Origin: CAVTPU01 sp963736695
Lineage (GTDB): Bacteria > Actinomycetota > Actinomycetes > Mycobacteriales > Micromonosporaceae
DNA length: 64,000 nucleotides
Assembly: GCA_963736695.1 (NCBI GenBank)
Contig: CAVTPU010000004.1
Span: 1,426,001-1,490,000 of the forward strand
Reading direction: 5' to 3'
Shown here piece after piece: positions 33,501 through 42,154 of the stretch; positions within the stretch are counted from its first letter, which is position 1, and each line of letters starts with the position of its first letter. The position numbers were made by a program, and so were the translations under genes. The notes under the pieces are model-generated. The model ran no database searches and was not told where the DNA came from. It saw only the letters and a list, made by a program, of their open reading frames with translations.

Positions 33501-34294
33501 TGAGACGCCTCCCGAGTCTTGGCACCTGTCCCCACAGTGGCCAGTCGAGCGCCGAAGAGCTTCTGCACGGAGGTGAGCCGATCCGCTCGTACGGCTGCTT
33601 CTTTTCGAGCAATGCGGTCAGCCTCGGCATGGACGGCGAGCTCGACCCGCGCCGCGTCGGCCACCACGGTGGGTGTCGAGGCGCCGTCGGAGGCGCCGGG
33701 GATGTTCGCCGCGAACCGCCACAACAGCCGCGCGGCTTCGGGAATCGGCTCACCCAGGCGGTCGACCGCCTCCGCGACCCGGATAGCGGCTGTCAGAAAA
33801 TGAACGCGCGGACTCAAGGGTCCGATGATCCGGTCTGCGATCGGCCACGTCGAGACGGTGAGCAGGCCCCGCGCGGGACTGAGCAGATCGACGGTGAGTG
33901 CCGGGCAAAGGTAATAGGGACGAGCGAACTGCGACGACTGGAAGGAACGTTCCTCGTCGCGCCGGAGACTCGTCAGCCGGGTCGCGTTCAAATCGCCGGA
34001 GAAGAACGCCCGATGCACGGCCGTGATCAGGCGAGGCGCCGCCGGCACGGTGAGCAACGTCAACGCGTGGTGCACCTGCTCACGCATCGGCAGCAGCGAC
34101 TCCGCCGGGACGACCTGCGCCACGGGCGCGGGCTCCGCCAAGGCGGCGAGCGCCTGCTCCCACTCGGACTCGACGAGTCGCAACTCGGCTCGGCGTTGGC
34201 GTGCGACGACGGTATCGCCGGCGATCGCCGCTCGCCGGATGTCGGAACGAAGCTCGTCGAGTCTGCGTTCCAGGGCCTTTATCTCGTCGGTCAC
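33497..34294 (-). CDS. Unknown helicase-partner protein
   Basis: The 265-residue product opens with a coiled coil (EIKALERRLDELRSDIRRAA, QRRAELRLVESEWEQALAAL). A globular domain follows with HRAFFSGDLNATRLTSLRRD, QFARPYYLCPALTVDLLSPA and GLLTVSTWPIADRIIG, then a second helical end. I do not recognise a named family. The reading frame is intact, while its 3' partner, the helicase at 33500, is destroyed. The overlap suggests the two formed a two-gene nucleic-acid-processing or defence module located upstream of cas3. Confidence 0.6.
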   Translation of the reverse strand: MTDEIKALERRLDELRSDIRRAAIAGDTVVARQRRAELRLVESEWEQALAALAEPAPVAQVVPAESLLPMREQVHHALTLLTVPAAPRLITAVHRAFFSGDLNATRLTSLRRDEERSFQSSQFARPYYLCPALTVDLLSPARGLLTVSTWPIADRIIGPLSPRVHFLTAAIRVAEAVDRLGEPIPEAARLLWRFAANIPGASDGASTPTVVADAARVELAVHAEADRIARKEAAVRADRLTSVQKLFGARLATVGTGAKTREASQ

Positions 34295-34389
34295 GGACGG
34301 AAGGCTACGCCTTCCAGGCTGTTCCAGTAAAGCCCAGTCTTTATCAATATTCGGCTTCGTCGCCGCCAGCCATGTCGAGTCGGGCCTCG

Positions 34390-34690
34390 TTCTCCAGTAT
34401 TCTTAGGACACATCGGACCAACAAAAAGCCACACCTCGTACGTTGATCCGATTATGCAGATGCACATTTGCGTTCAAATACGGGTGAAGACGATGAGTCG
34501 CCCATATGGCTGGCTCGGCTTTGCGAGCGCCGAGGTGGTGAGTGTCTTACGCTCGACCGCTCGCACCCTGGTCAGAGGCCCTTTTGTTGCTTGACAGCTC
34601 CATAGTGATCGATGCAGTAGGGAGTCTGCGGGGAGGCGCTCGCAAACCGCTGTATCGTCGCAGGTCAGAGGGCCTGTTTAGAGCGAGCCC
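34390..34690 (+). promoter_or_regulatory. Leader and upstream region of array 2
   Basis: From 34535 it is nearly identical to leaders 1 and 3, including TTGCTTGACAGCTCCATAG and two GGTCAGAGG(G)CC elements (34570s and 34660s). The 34390-34530 part (CCAGTATTCT, ACACATCGGACCAACA) is shared only with array 3. No gene is present in 34295-34690; transcription of array 2 runs rightward, divergent from the unknown/helicase pair. Confidence 0.85.
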
Positions 34691-35923
34691 TGTTCCCGCC
34701 CATAACGGGCGGGCTCCATTGAGGCACCGTGCGCCGGCCGGGGCCGTCGGTCGCCTGACATGCGTGCGAGCTGTTCCCGCCCATAACGGGCGGGCTCCAT
34801 TGAGGCGGCAGATGTCAGTGAAAAATCCGCACATCATCTGGCTGTTCCCGCCCATAACGGGCGGGCTCCATTGAGGCACGCACACGGGTCGCGGCGAACC
34901 GGCATCGACTGTTCCCGCCCATAACGGGCGGGCTCCATTGAGGCGCCGCAGCGGGCACCCTCGCCGACCTGCAACGGCGCTGTTCCCGCCCATAACGGGC
35001 GGGCTCCATTGAGGCTGTCACCGTCATACCGGAGCTGCGCTGATTGGCGCTGTTCCCGCCCATAACGGGCGGGCTCCATTGAGGCGTTACGTTCCGGGCG
35101 AACGTATCGGTCTATGTCTTTGCCTACTGTTCCCGCCCATAACGGGCGGGCTCCATTGAGGCATCGCGTTGCGCTGACCGACAGGCTCAGGGTGCGCCGA
35201 CTGTTCCCGCCCATAACGGGCGGGCTCCATTGAGGCATCGTCGCAGCGTGCGGTGCCGGACGCCGTGGCTCGCCTGTTCCCGCCCATAACGGGCGGGCTC
35301 CATTGAGGCCGCGTTCAGTGCTCGCGCGACGCGTGTCGGCGCAGCTGTTCCCGCCCATAACGGGCGGGCTCCATTGAGGCTGACTCGTTGCGCGACTGGT
35401 TCGCCCATAACGGGCGGTCATGACCGCGTGCGACGGACAGTGCCTGTTCCCGCCCATAACGGGCGGGCTCCATTGAGGCTTCGCATAGGTCGCGCTGCTC
35501 TGGCGCGCCTGAATGCGGGCGCTGTTCCCGCCCATAACGGGCGGGCTCCATTGAGGCACGCTGCGTCGTCGCAGGCAGCCTGCCAGACGTCCTGCGCTCG
35601 AGCCCTGTTCCCGCCCATAACGGGCGGGCTCCATTGAGGCCTCATCTCGTCGGAGCTCACGGCACTGGCGTCCCGGTCATCCCGCTCGTAACGGGCGGGC
35701 TCCATTGAGGCATCTGGCGGTCAGCCGATATACGCCCACCACTCACGTGGTCATCCTGCCCTTTATGGCGGGCTCCATTGAGACAACGAAAACACCGGCA
35801 CGGCCAGCAGGATCAGCACGTCATCCCGCTCGTAACGGGCGGGCTCCATTGAGACCTGCTTGTGCATTGAAAGTTGGTGGAGATGTGCCGCGTCATCCCG
35901 CTCTTCGAGGGCGGGCTCCATTG
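34691..35923 (+). CRISPR. CRISPR array 2: 17 repeats plus one truncated repeat
   Basis: The leader-proximal repeats (36 bp) begin CTGTTCCCGCCCATAAC and end GGGCGGGCTCCATTGAGGC, with a perfect CCCGCCC/GGGCGGG stem. Repeats start at 34691, 34771, 34842, 34909, 34980, 35050, 35127, 35201, 35274, 35345, 35444, 35522 and 35605. Later units at 35676, 35750, 35820 and 35892 begin GTCATCC and grade into the array 1 type. Near 35400-35417 only the central repeat core remains inside an over-long 63-bp interval. Spacers vary from 31 to 47 bp. Confidence 0.98.
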
Positions 35924-36024
35924 CATCTCATCCAAACCCAGCCGTCGTCTGCTCTGCGGTCGGAGACGGTCTACTGCCGTTGCTGCCCGGCAACCGCTGG
36001 GCGATCCACGACAGGAAGCACCGA

Positions 36025-36165
36025 CGTGGGTCGTGCGCTTCTACGCACCGGGCGACGTGCGCGCCGAGACGGCACCTCACCCCACGCCGGAGCATGGCGA
36101 GGTCAAGGTGAAGGTCCGCAACTGATTGCTGTGCGGCACTAACCTCAAGATCCTCACGAAGCGCC
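36025..36165 (+). pseudogene. N-terminal relic of a zinc-dependent alcohol dehydrogenase
   Basis: VVRFYAPGDVRAETAPHPTP, then EHGEVKVKVRN, matches the start of MDR-family sorbitol/alcohol dehydrogenases. It is followed by a stop and, after a frame change, by CGTNLKIL (compare CGICGTDLHE). Only about 45 codons remain. The rest of 35924-36346 holds no other gene I can support. Confidence 0.65.
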
Positions 36166-36346
36166 GCGGATCATCGAGCGCAACGATGTACTCAAGGAAA
36201 CGATCGCGCAATGATGCCCTGCCGGCGACGGACACGAACATCGCCTGCCCGACCGATCGAGATACGAGGCGGGCCGAATCAGTCAGAAAATGCGGCCATA
36301 ATGCCCGGTTGTCAACTCACAACGCCGTCCGGTAGGAATAGGCACT

Positions 36347-38827
36347 ATGTCCGGTAAAGGTGGCGACGCGGAATCGAACGTTGTGATCATTGATTGGAAT
36401 GCGGAGAACAACACGCTGAGCTGGATTTGGTTCAACAACGGTCACGGCGGCGCTCTCCACCAACACGTACTAAACCCGTCCAGTGTCCCCGACGTTGACG
36501 CACAGTGCTCCGCCGTGCCGCTGCCAAGACTGGGAGAAATGGAGATCGCGGACGGCGATTGCGCTCTCGATCTGAGCGGACCCCCGGCGCGTCAGTGCCA
36601 CGTCAGGTGGCTCAACGGCAAGGCGAAGCTCACCGAGCCCGGCACGGGTCGGGAGGCGGCGGTGATCTCGGCCGACAAGATGAGACTCCCGGCGGATGCG
36701 GCACGAGAAGGACTGAAGGACAAGATCGGCGACTACTTCCTGGTCGATGCGGGACTGGACCCACCCGGTTGCTGGTTGGAGGAGACCGAAGGCGCCCGAG
36801 ACGCCTTCATCTCGCGGAATGAAGCACGGAAAGCGGCGGCAGCGGCGAGAAAGGCTGCAGAGAAGCAACGGGAGGACGACGAAGCCAAACAGGAGCACAA
36901 CAACCGGCGCTTCATCAACCCCTACACCTTTGTTCCGTTTCCGACGGCGATCCAACAGGAGACCCCCGCCGGGCACCACTGTTTGGCCCCCGGCCGTTTC
37001 TCGGGCCGACTCACCGCTCGGTGGGAACTCACCTCGCCGATGCAGGCCCCACAGACTGCGCAGGACGGACAGCGTCTGCGCCTCGCCGGCTCCTCAATCA
37101 AGGGGGTGCTCCGGTCGCTGCACGAGACGCTCGCGGGAGGTTGTCTGCGGGTTCTCGACGAGGACTTCCTTCCGACCTACCGCGATCCGGCTGTCACGTC
37201 GGAAAACACCTGGACGTTGGGGATTGTCAGCGACGTGACTCTCGACGGACAGCCGCTGGCGGTCCGGTCGGCAGACAAGGTCGTGTGGGTCGAACACAAT
37301 GAACTACCCAGCGGCCCGCCCCTGCTGCACTCCGGTGACCGGATCACGATCAACGAGACGGACGCACAATCCGGCACCTTTGGACGGTCCGAGCTCATCC
37401 CACGTTCGACCGTGACCCGAGGGGGCGACTGGGTGGTGTTCTTCAGCGGTCCTCGGCCACCGGCTACCGCTCGAGGCAAGGGTGAGCCACGCTACTTTGT
37501 CGCCTGTGGACGGATCTCAGAGGATAGGCAGCCGATCGAGGTGCGGGAAGAAGCATGGAGCGCATACCGCAATGCGGTAGGGAACGCCCGTGATGTGGTC
37601 GAGGCCCGACGAAAGGCATCCGAGAATTCGGACGCCTACGCCCCGGTCACGTTTCGCCACAAGACAATCGGGAAGCGACGCAGGGTGGCGAGCCGACTCA
37701 AGGTCGACGACGTCTTGTGGGTGCTTCCTGACGCAGCCGGCAAAGTGGTGGGCCTGAAGGCGGCGAACCTGTGGCGCCACCAGGGCACTGGAACGCTACG
37801 CGAACGGGTTCCGGAGCATCTGCTTTCGTGCCACGACGAGACAAATCTCTGCCCCACGTGCCGACTCTTCGGTTCAGCGGACACCCGTCCGGCGAGCCGA
37901 CGGGGATGCGACGATGGTGGATCGCGGGGCGCCGAACAGCGCTCCTATGCCGGTCACGTGCGCCTCGGTGATGCGGTGAGCGAAAAGCCGGTCACGTTGA
38001 CGAAGACTCTCCGTGCCCCGATGGGGATGCCTCGGCCGGGCGCGGGCCAGTTCTATCTCGCATACGACGACAGAGGCAAGAACCCGGCGGGAAACGAGCG
38101 GGAACTACCGACCCGAGAGTGGGGCTCCAAACCGGACAAGCCAAAGCCCAGACCCGTACGGGGAAGAAAGTTCTATTGGCATGCTGACCCGACGCGGCAG
38201 GAACCGCCACGACACAAGGCGCGGGGCCACCAGGAGGAAGGCACGATGGCCACCCCGGCGTTTCTAGTGGGGGCGGGAACAGTCTTCGCCCAGACCATCA
38301 CCTTCGACAATCTGAGTGCGGCCGAAGTCGGCAGCCTGCTCGCCACGCTCGAACCGCACCGAGTCCTCGACCCCGCCCGTGGACCCTTTCGCCTCCACCT
38401 GGGTGGGGCGAAACCACTAGGGTTGGGCAGCTGCACCGCGACCATCACCGACATGCAGATATGGACCGCCCAGAGCAGATATGCCGAAGCGCCGGCTGCG
38501 ACACTCGACTTTGGACAGGCGACGGCGGAGTTTGTGGACTCCTGCCGAGACGAGGTGAAGTCCACGTGGCCGGCGGTCAGTGCGGTGCTCAGCGATGGGC
38601 TCGAGAACGCCGAGCGCGTGTGGTATCCGCCCGGCCTGCACTGGTCGGAACAGAACGGCAATCCGAAGGAGTTCGACTCACCGTTTGCCTTTTTCCGAGC
38701 CACATCAGGGGAGTTTGTGAAGAACGGGGAAAAGAAATACTTGAGGCCATTGCCTGAGCCGACTGCAACCGACCAGAGATTGTCGATCGTTTCGAGGAAA
38801 CGCCAATCGGAAGAGGGCAAGCGGTGA
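36347..38827 (+). CDS. Type III-D RAMP protein, TIGR03986-like
   Basis: The 826-residue product carries the diagnostic FINPYTFVPFP near residue 189, a RAMP loop RLAGSSIKGVLRSLHE (about residue 245), a zinc-type site CHDETNLCPTCRLFGS, and a late G-rich GGAKPLGLGSCTATI. Before the RAMP part lies an N-terminal beta domain of about 150 residues and a charged coiled coil (EARKAAAAARKAAEKQREDD). It is probably a fused Cas7-type backbone subunit of the III-D effector. It is the first gene of the operon and overlaps cas10 by 4 bp (GTGA). Confidence 0.88.
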   Translation: MSGKGGDAESNVVIIDWNAENNTLSWIWFNNGHGGALHQHVLNPSSVPDVDAQCSAVPLPRLGEMEIADGDCALDLSGPPARQCHVRWLNGKAKLTEPGTGREAAVISADKMRLPADAAREGLKDKIGDYFLVDAGLDPPGCWLEETEGARDAFISRNEARKAAAAARKAAEKQREDDEAKQEHNNRRFINPYTFVPFPTAIQQETPAGHHCLAPGRFSGRLTARWELTSPMQAPQTAQDGQRLRLAGSSIKGVLRSLHETLAGGCLRVLDEDFLPTYRDPAVTSENTWTLGIVSDVTLDGQPLAVRSADKVVWVEHNELPSGPPLLHSGDRITINETDAQSGTFGRSELIPRSTVTRGGDWVVFFSGPRPPATARGKGEPRYFVACGRISEDRQPIEVREEAWSAYRNAVGNARDVVEARRKASENSDAYAPVTFRHKTIGKRRRVASRLKVDDVLWVLPDAAGKVVGLKAANLWRHQGTGTLRERVPEHLLSCHDETNLCPTCRLFGSADTRPASRRGCDDGGSRGAEQRSYAGHVRLGDAVSEKPVTLTKTLRAPMGMPRPGAGQFYLAYDDRGKNPAGNERELPTREWGSKPDKPKPRPVRGRKFYWHADPTRQEPPRHKARGHQEEGTMATPAFLVGAGTVFAQTITFDNLSAAEVGSLLATLEPHRVLDPARGPFRLHLGGAKPLGLGSCTATITDMQIWTAQSRYAEAPAATLDFGQATAEFVDSCRDEVKSTWPAVSAVLSDGLENAERVWYPPGLHWSEQNGNPKEFDSPFAFFRATSGEFVKNGEKKYLRPLPEPTATDQRLSIVSRKRQSEEGKR

Positions 38828-40248
38828 GCGGCGGCCAGTGGACGTATCTCGACATCGCTCCGGTGCGCATCCAGAGCTATCTGGGGCGGGCGCGGGACCT
38901 CAAAGGCCAGCGCGGCGCTTCGGCGTACCTCAGCCATATCTCCCACCGGGACGAAAACGGCCAGTTGCCGGAGTCGATCCGGGATGCGGTCGCCGCGGCT
39001 GGAGTCGTGGCGGAGACCAATGCCGAAGCGGGACAGGCCGACGGCCTGATCGCGCTTCGGCTGCCGCTCGACGCCGATGCCCGGCGGGTCGCCGAGGCCG
39101 TAATGGCGGAGGTCCGATCGAAGCTGCCGGCCGTCCACCTGACCGCCCGGTGGGCAACAGGCCAGTCTTATGTGGAGGTTTATCGAAGCCACTTCGCAAC
39201 CGGTGGCGCCGAACGGTTGGAGAGCTATCCGGCGACTCGCGAATTTCCGCCGCTAGTCACATGCAGACAGTGCTCCGCAGATCCGGCCGTCGGCCGGATC
39301 GACCTGCATGAAGTAAAGAACCAGCCAGTCTGCGCGGACTGTCTCGCTCGTTACGACGACCCCTATCGGCAAAGCGGCCTCAACCAGAAGAGCGTGCCTG
39401 TGAGCGCCGAGAATGACTTACTCAACAGACTGGACCGCACGGAGAAAGGCACGGTCCAGCACTTCAAAGAGCTGGCGGAACTCGGCGAGCAGGACGGCAA
39501 ACACAATCACCTCGCCACCGTCTATGTGGACGGCAACGGCCTGGGCGATCTGTTCGACCGCATCGCCACATCGGGTTCGGCCAACCTTAAGAAAGACGTC
39601 TCCGCCGCGGTGTCGGACATCACGAGAGAGGCGCTCGTCATCGCCACTCAGAAGATCCTCAGAGGCGAGGAGAAGGTGCCGGTGATTCCCCACGTTGTCG
39701 GCGGAGACGACGTGCTCGTCTCGGTCGTCGCCGACCGAGCCTGGGAATTCACCATCACATATCTGAGCGTCTTCGCGACGAGGATGGCGGCGGTGCCGGG
39801 CCTCACCGAGCTTCCCGGCTATCAGCCTGTCTCCGCGTCCGCCGGGATAGTCATCGCGCACTACAAGTTCCCGTTCCGGCGCGCGGTGAAACTCGCCGGC
39901 GGCCTGCTCCGCGCAGCCAAGCAAAAGGAACATGGCAGGCAGGCCGCCGTCCTGTGGCTCGACGCGACCCGCGACGGTGAGCAACCGCCCGCCACCCGAC
40001 GGGCGTGGACGCTCGACACGCTGACCGGGCTCGCCAACACACTCACCGCGTTGCGAACGCAGATCGACCCTGCGGGCCGGGCAGCACTGGAGCGACTGGT
40101 CGACCCCACCCGACTCGAGATGTCGACCGACCGGCTGACTAAACATGTCCAACGGCTCGGCCACGGGAGCATCCTCGAACCGTTGATAGCACATAGCGGG
40201 CCGACCGCAGTCGCCGACGCACTATCTCTGGTGAGGTGGTGGCGGTGA
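38824..40248 (+). CDS. cas10: Type III Cas10 with active-looking GGDD palm, no HD domain
   Basis: This compact 474-residue Cas10 has a first palm ending in zinc-binding cysteines (VTCRQCSAD, PVCADCLARY), a palm core YVDGNGLGDLFDRIA and the cyclase motif HVVGGDDVLVSVV. A helical end follows. No N-terminal HD nuclease is present: the protein starts directly with WTYLDIAPVRIQSYLGRARD. With intact GGDD it should make cyclic oligoadenylates when the complex binds target RNA. It is the expected signal source for the SAVED protein at the operon's end. Confidence 0.93.
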   Translation: MSGGQWTYLDIAPVRIQSYLGRARDLKGQRGASAYLSHISHRDENGQLPESIRDAVAAAGVVAETNAEAGQADGLIALRLPLDADARRVAEAVMAEVRSKLPAVHLTARWATGQSYVEVYRSHFATGGAERLESYPATREFPPLVTCRQCSADPAVGRIDLHEVKNQPVCADCLARYDDPYRQSGLNQKSVPVSAENDLLNRLDRTEKGTVQHFKELAELGEQDGKHNHLATVYVDGNGLGDLFDRIATSGSANLKKDVSAAVSDITREALVIATQKILRGEEKVPVIPHVVGGDDVLVSVVADRAWEFTITYLSVFATRMAAVPGLTELPGYQPVSASAGIVIAHYKFPFRRAVKLAGGLLRAAKQKEHGRQAAVLWLDATRDGEQPPATRRAWTLDTLTGLANTLTALRTQIDPAGRAALERLVDPTRLEMSTDRLTKHVQRLGHGSILEPLIAHSGPTAVADALSLVRWWR

Positions 40249-40820
40249 CGCTGGTCTTCGACATCCGTTTTCACACGCCGTTTCGGGTCGCCACAGGCAA
40301 CGCCGGCGACGGCGGAAACAGCATGGTTGACCCGTCGAGCCTGCTGCCCGCATCAAGCCTCAAGGGCATCATGCGATGGACGGCACAACACCTGCTGTCC
40401 ATATCAAGAACTGTGGTGAAGGAGGTATTCGGAGAACCACACCAGGCATCGGCCTGGAGCTGGTCGGATGCCTCCATCGCGCAGGCCGCCGACGACATCA
40501 TCCGGTCACGAGCTCGGATTCAGATCTCCGATGACACCGGCACGGTGGAGAAGGGTGCACTCGCGATTGCTGAGGAGGTGTTGGCCACTCAGGCTAGCTT
40601 CGCTATCAGGCGACGCGGGTTTGTGCCGGCCGGCCGAGCCGACCTGCATAAAGACGTGCTGCTCGCCTCGGCGAGGGCGGTGACCTCCCTCGGCGGTGAC
40701 CGACGACGCGGCCTCGGATGGGTCTCTGTCACGCCTACTGACCCACTGTGGACTCCTGACCTCACGAAGAGGCTGGCTGGCACGATCTCCCGAGTGCGCA
40801 ACGAAGGTGGAACACCATGA
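40245..40820 (+). CDS. Small Cas7-like RAMP (Csm3-type) of the III-D complex
   Basis: The 191-residue protein has FDIRFHTPFRVATGN, an Asp in SMVDPSSLLPA at the place of the Csm3 target-cleaving residue, and the RAMP loop ASSLKGIMRW. GDRRRGLGWVSV lies near the C-terminus. It would form part of the backbone and may cut target RNA. GTG 40245 is preferred over 40236 because it gives the GTGA overlap with cas10 and follows GAGGTGG at proper spacing. Confidence 0.85.
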   Translation: MTLVFDIRFHTPFRVATGNAGDGGNSMVDPSSLLPASSLKGIMRWTAQHLLSISRTVVKEVFGEPHQASAWSWSDASIAQAADDIIRSRARIQISDDTGTVEKGALAIAEEVLATQASFAIRRRGFVPAGRADLHKDVLLASARAVTSLGGDRRRGLGWVSVTPTDPLWTPDLTKRLAGTISRVRNEGGTP

Positions 40821-42154
40821 CAAGCGCCGGATCGCCTCGACGCGCGCTGCGGGTCACCGTAGTGGCCCAGCAGCCGCTGTCCCTCGGCACCGAGGCCGAG
40901 GTGGCCTTCTATACCCCCAGCCATCAGCACGTACCCGGCAGCGTGCTGCGCGGGGCGCTCGCCGCCGCCTGGATCTCCGAGCACGGCACTCCGACGGGCG
41001 ACAATCCGCACGCCGGACGATTCCGGGCGCTCTTCGACGGCGACATCCGGTTCGGACCGCTCCTGGTTGAGGGCAGCACGCGTACGCCGATGTCGGTGCA
41101 CAAGTGCAAATATCCGGTCAGCGAACAGTGCAAGCAGACCATCGTGGACGCCGCCTTCGAACACGTGCCTCGATGCCCCGGCTGTGGTCGACGACTCGAG
41201 GCTGCCAAGGGCGAACTGGTGATGCCGACCGGGTTTGTGATGCATCGCAGCACCCGCACCGCAATCAACCCAAAAACCGGCCGGACGGAAGACGGCATGC
41301 TCTATTCGCAGGGGGCGCTGCCCACCGGCACGACACTCGTCGGGCACATCCACGGGCACGACGAATGGCTTGAGCGCGACCGTCCACTGTGGCTCGGCGG
41401 GCGGCGATCCGTCGGCGGTCATGCCGAATATGCGGTGGAGCAGGTCGACCTGCCTCCCCCGCCGATGCCGGCGGACGGCGAACCGCTGGTGCTTCGGCTC
41501 GTCACGCCGGCGATCTTCGTTGATTCGGTCGGCCGACCCCGGCTCGATCCCGACCCTGTATTGGACCTTGCCGGGACATCGGTGTCGCGGAGAGGGCCGT
41601 GGAACCGCCCGGCCACCTGGTCGGGCTGGCACGCTGCCTCCGGACTGCCGAAGCCGACGGAACTGTGCGCCGCCGCCGGGTCCACCTATCGCATCACCGG
41701 GTCGTCGGACGCGCTCGCCCGACTCGCCCGTCGAGCGGCGACGGAAGGAGTCGGGCTGCGCCGGGCCGAAGGGTTCGGCGTGGTCGAGGTCGCCACCGCG
41801 CCGTGGCGTGCAGGCCCAACCTCGACCGACGCAGCCACGGTCCACACCACCGCGCCCGACCCCGCCGTCGTCGCCTTCACAACGGTTAGGGCACTGAACC
41901 TGGATGCCGAACAGCACCGCTGGCTGCTCGGCGTCCTCCGCAGGCTGCAGGTGGCGCACCTGTCCTACAAGGATAGTCAAGTCGACGAGATCGTGACTGA
42001 CGTGTTCGAACAACCAACCGCGCGCGGACTCTCCGGCAATCAGCGTGACGGCCTCCAAAGACTGCTGACGAGCGTGAGCTCGGACGTGATGCGAGACCTC
42101 ACCACCCTGGTTGACGTGCGACTCGTCGGCCCCGACGAAGCAGGCCAACGATGA
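40817..42154 (+). CDS. csx10: Type III-D RAMP protein Csx10 (Cas5-like)
   Basis: The 445-residue product starts RVTVVAQQPLSLGTEAEVAF, then HVPGSVLRGALAAAWISEHG, the RAMP loop of Csx10. It continues with a cysteine site (HKCKYPVSEQCK, HVPRCPGCGRRLE) and MHRSTRTAINPKTGRTEDG. A C-terminal GVGLRRAEGFGVVEVAT follows. Csx10 caps the crRNA 5' tag and marks subtype III-D. ATG overlaps the preceding stop (ATGA). Confidence 0.9.
   Translation: MTSAGSPRRALRVTVVAQQPLSLGTEAEVAFYTPSHQHVPGSVLRGALAAAWISEHGTPTGDNPHAGRFRALFDGDIRFGPLLVEGSTRTPMSVHKCKYPVSEQCKQTIVDAAFEHVPRCPGCGRRLEAAKGELVMPTGFVMHRSTRTAINPKTGRTEDGMLYSQGALPTGTTLVGHIHGHDEWLERDRPLWLGGRRSVGGHAEYAVEQVDLPPPPMPADGEPLVLRLVTPAIFVDSVGRPRLDPDPVLDLAGTSVSRRGPWNRPATWSGWHAASGLPKPTELCAAAGSTYRITGSSDALARLARRAATEGVGLRRAEGFGVVEVATAPWRAGPTSTDAATVHTTAPDPAVVAFTTVRALNLDAEQHRWLLGVLRRLQVAHLSYKDSQVDEIVTDVFEQPTARGLSGNQRDGLQRLLTSVSSDVMRDLTTLVDVRLVGPDEAGQR

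Noticed and set aside
40589..42148. 519-codon antisense frame opposite csx10
   Set aside because: Shadow of the RAMP gene with no start signal or motif.
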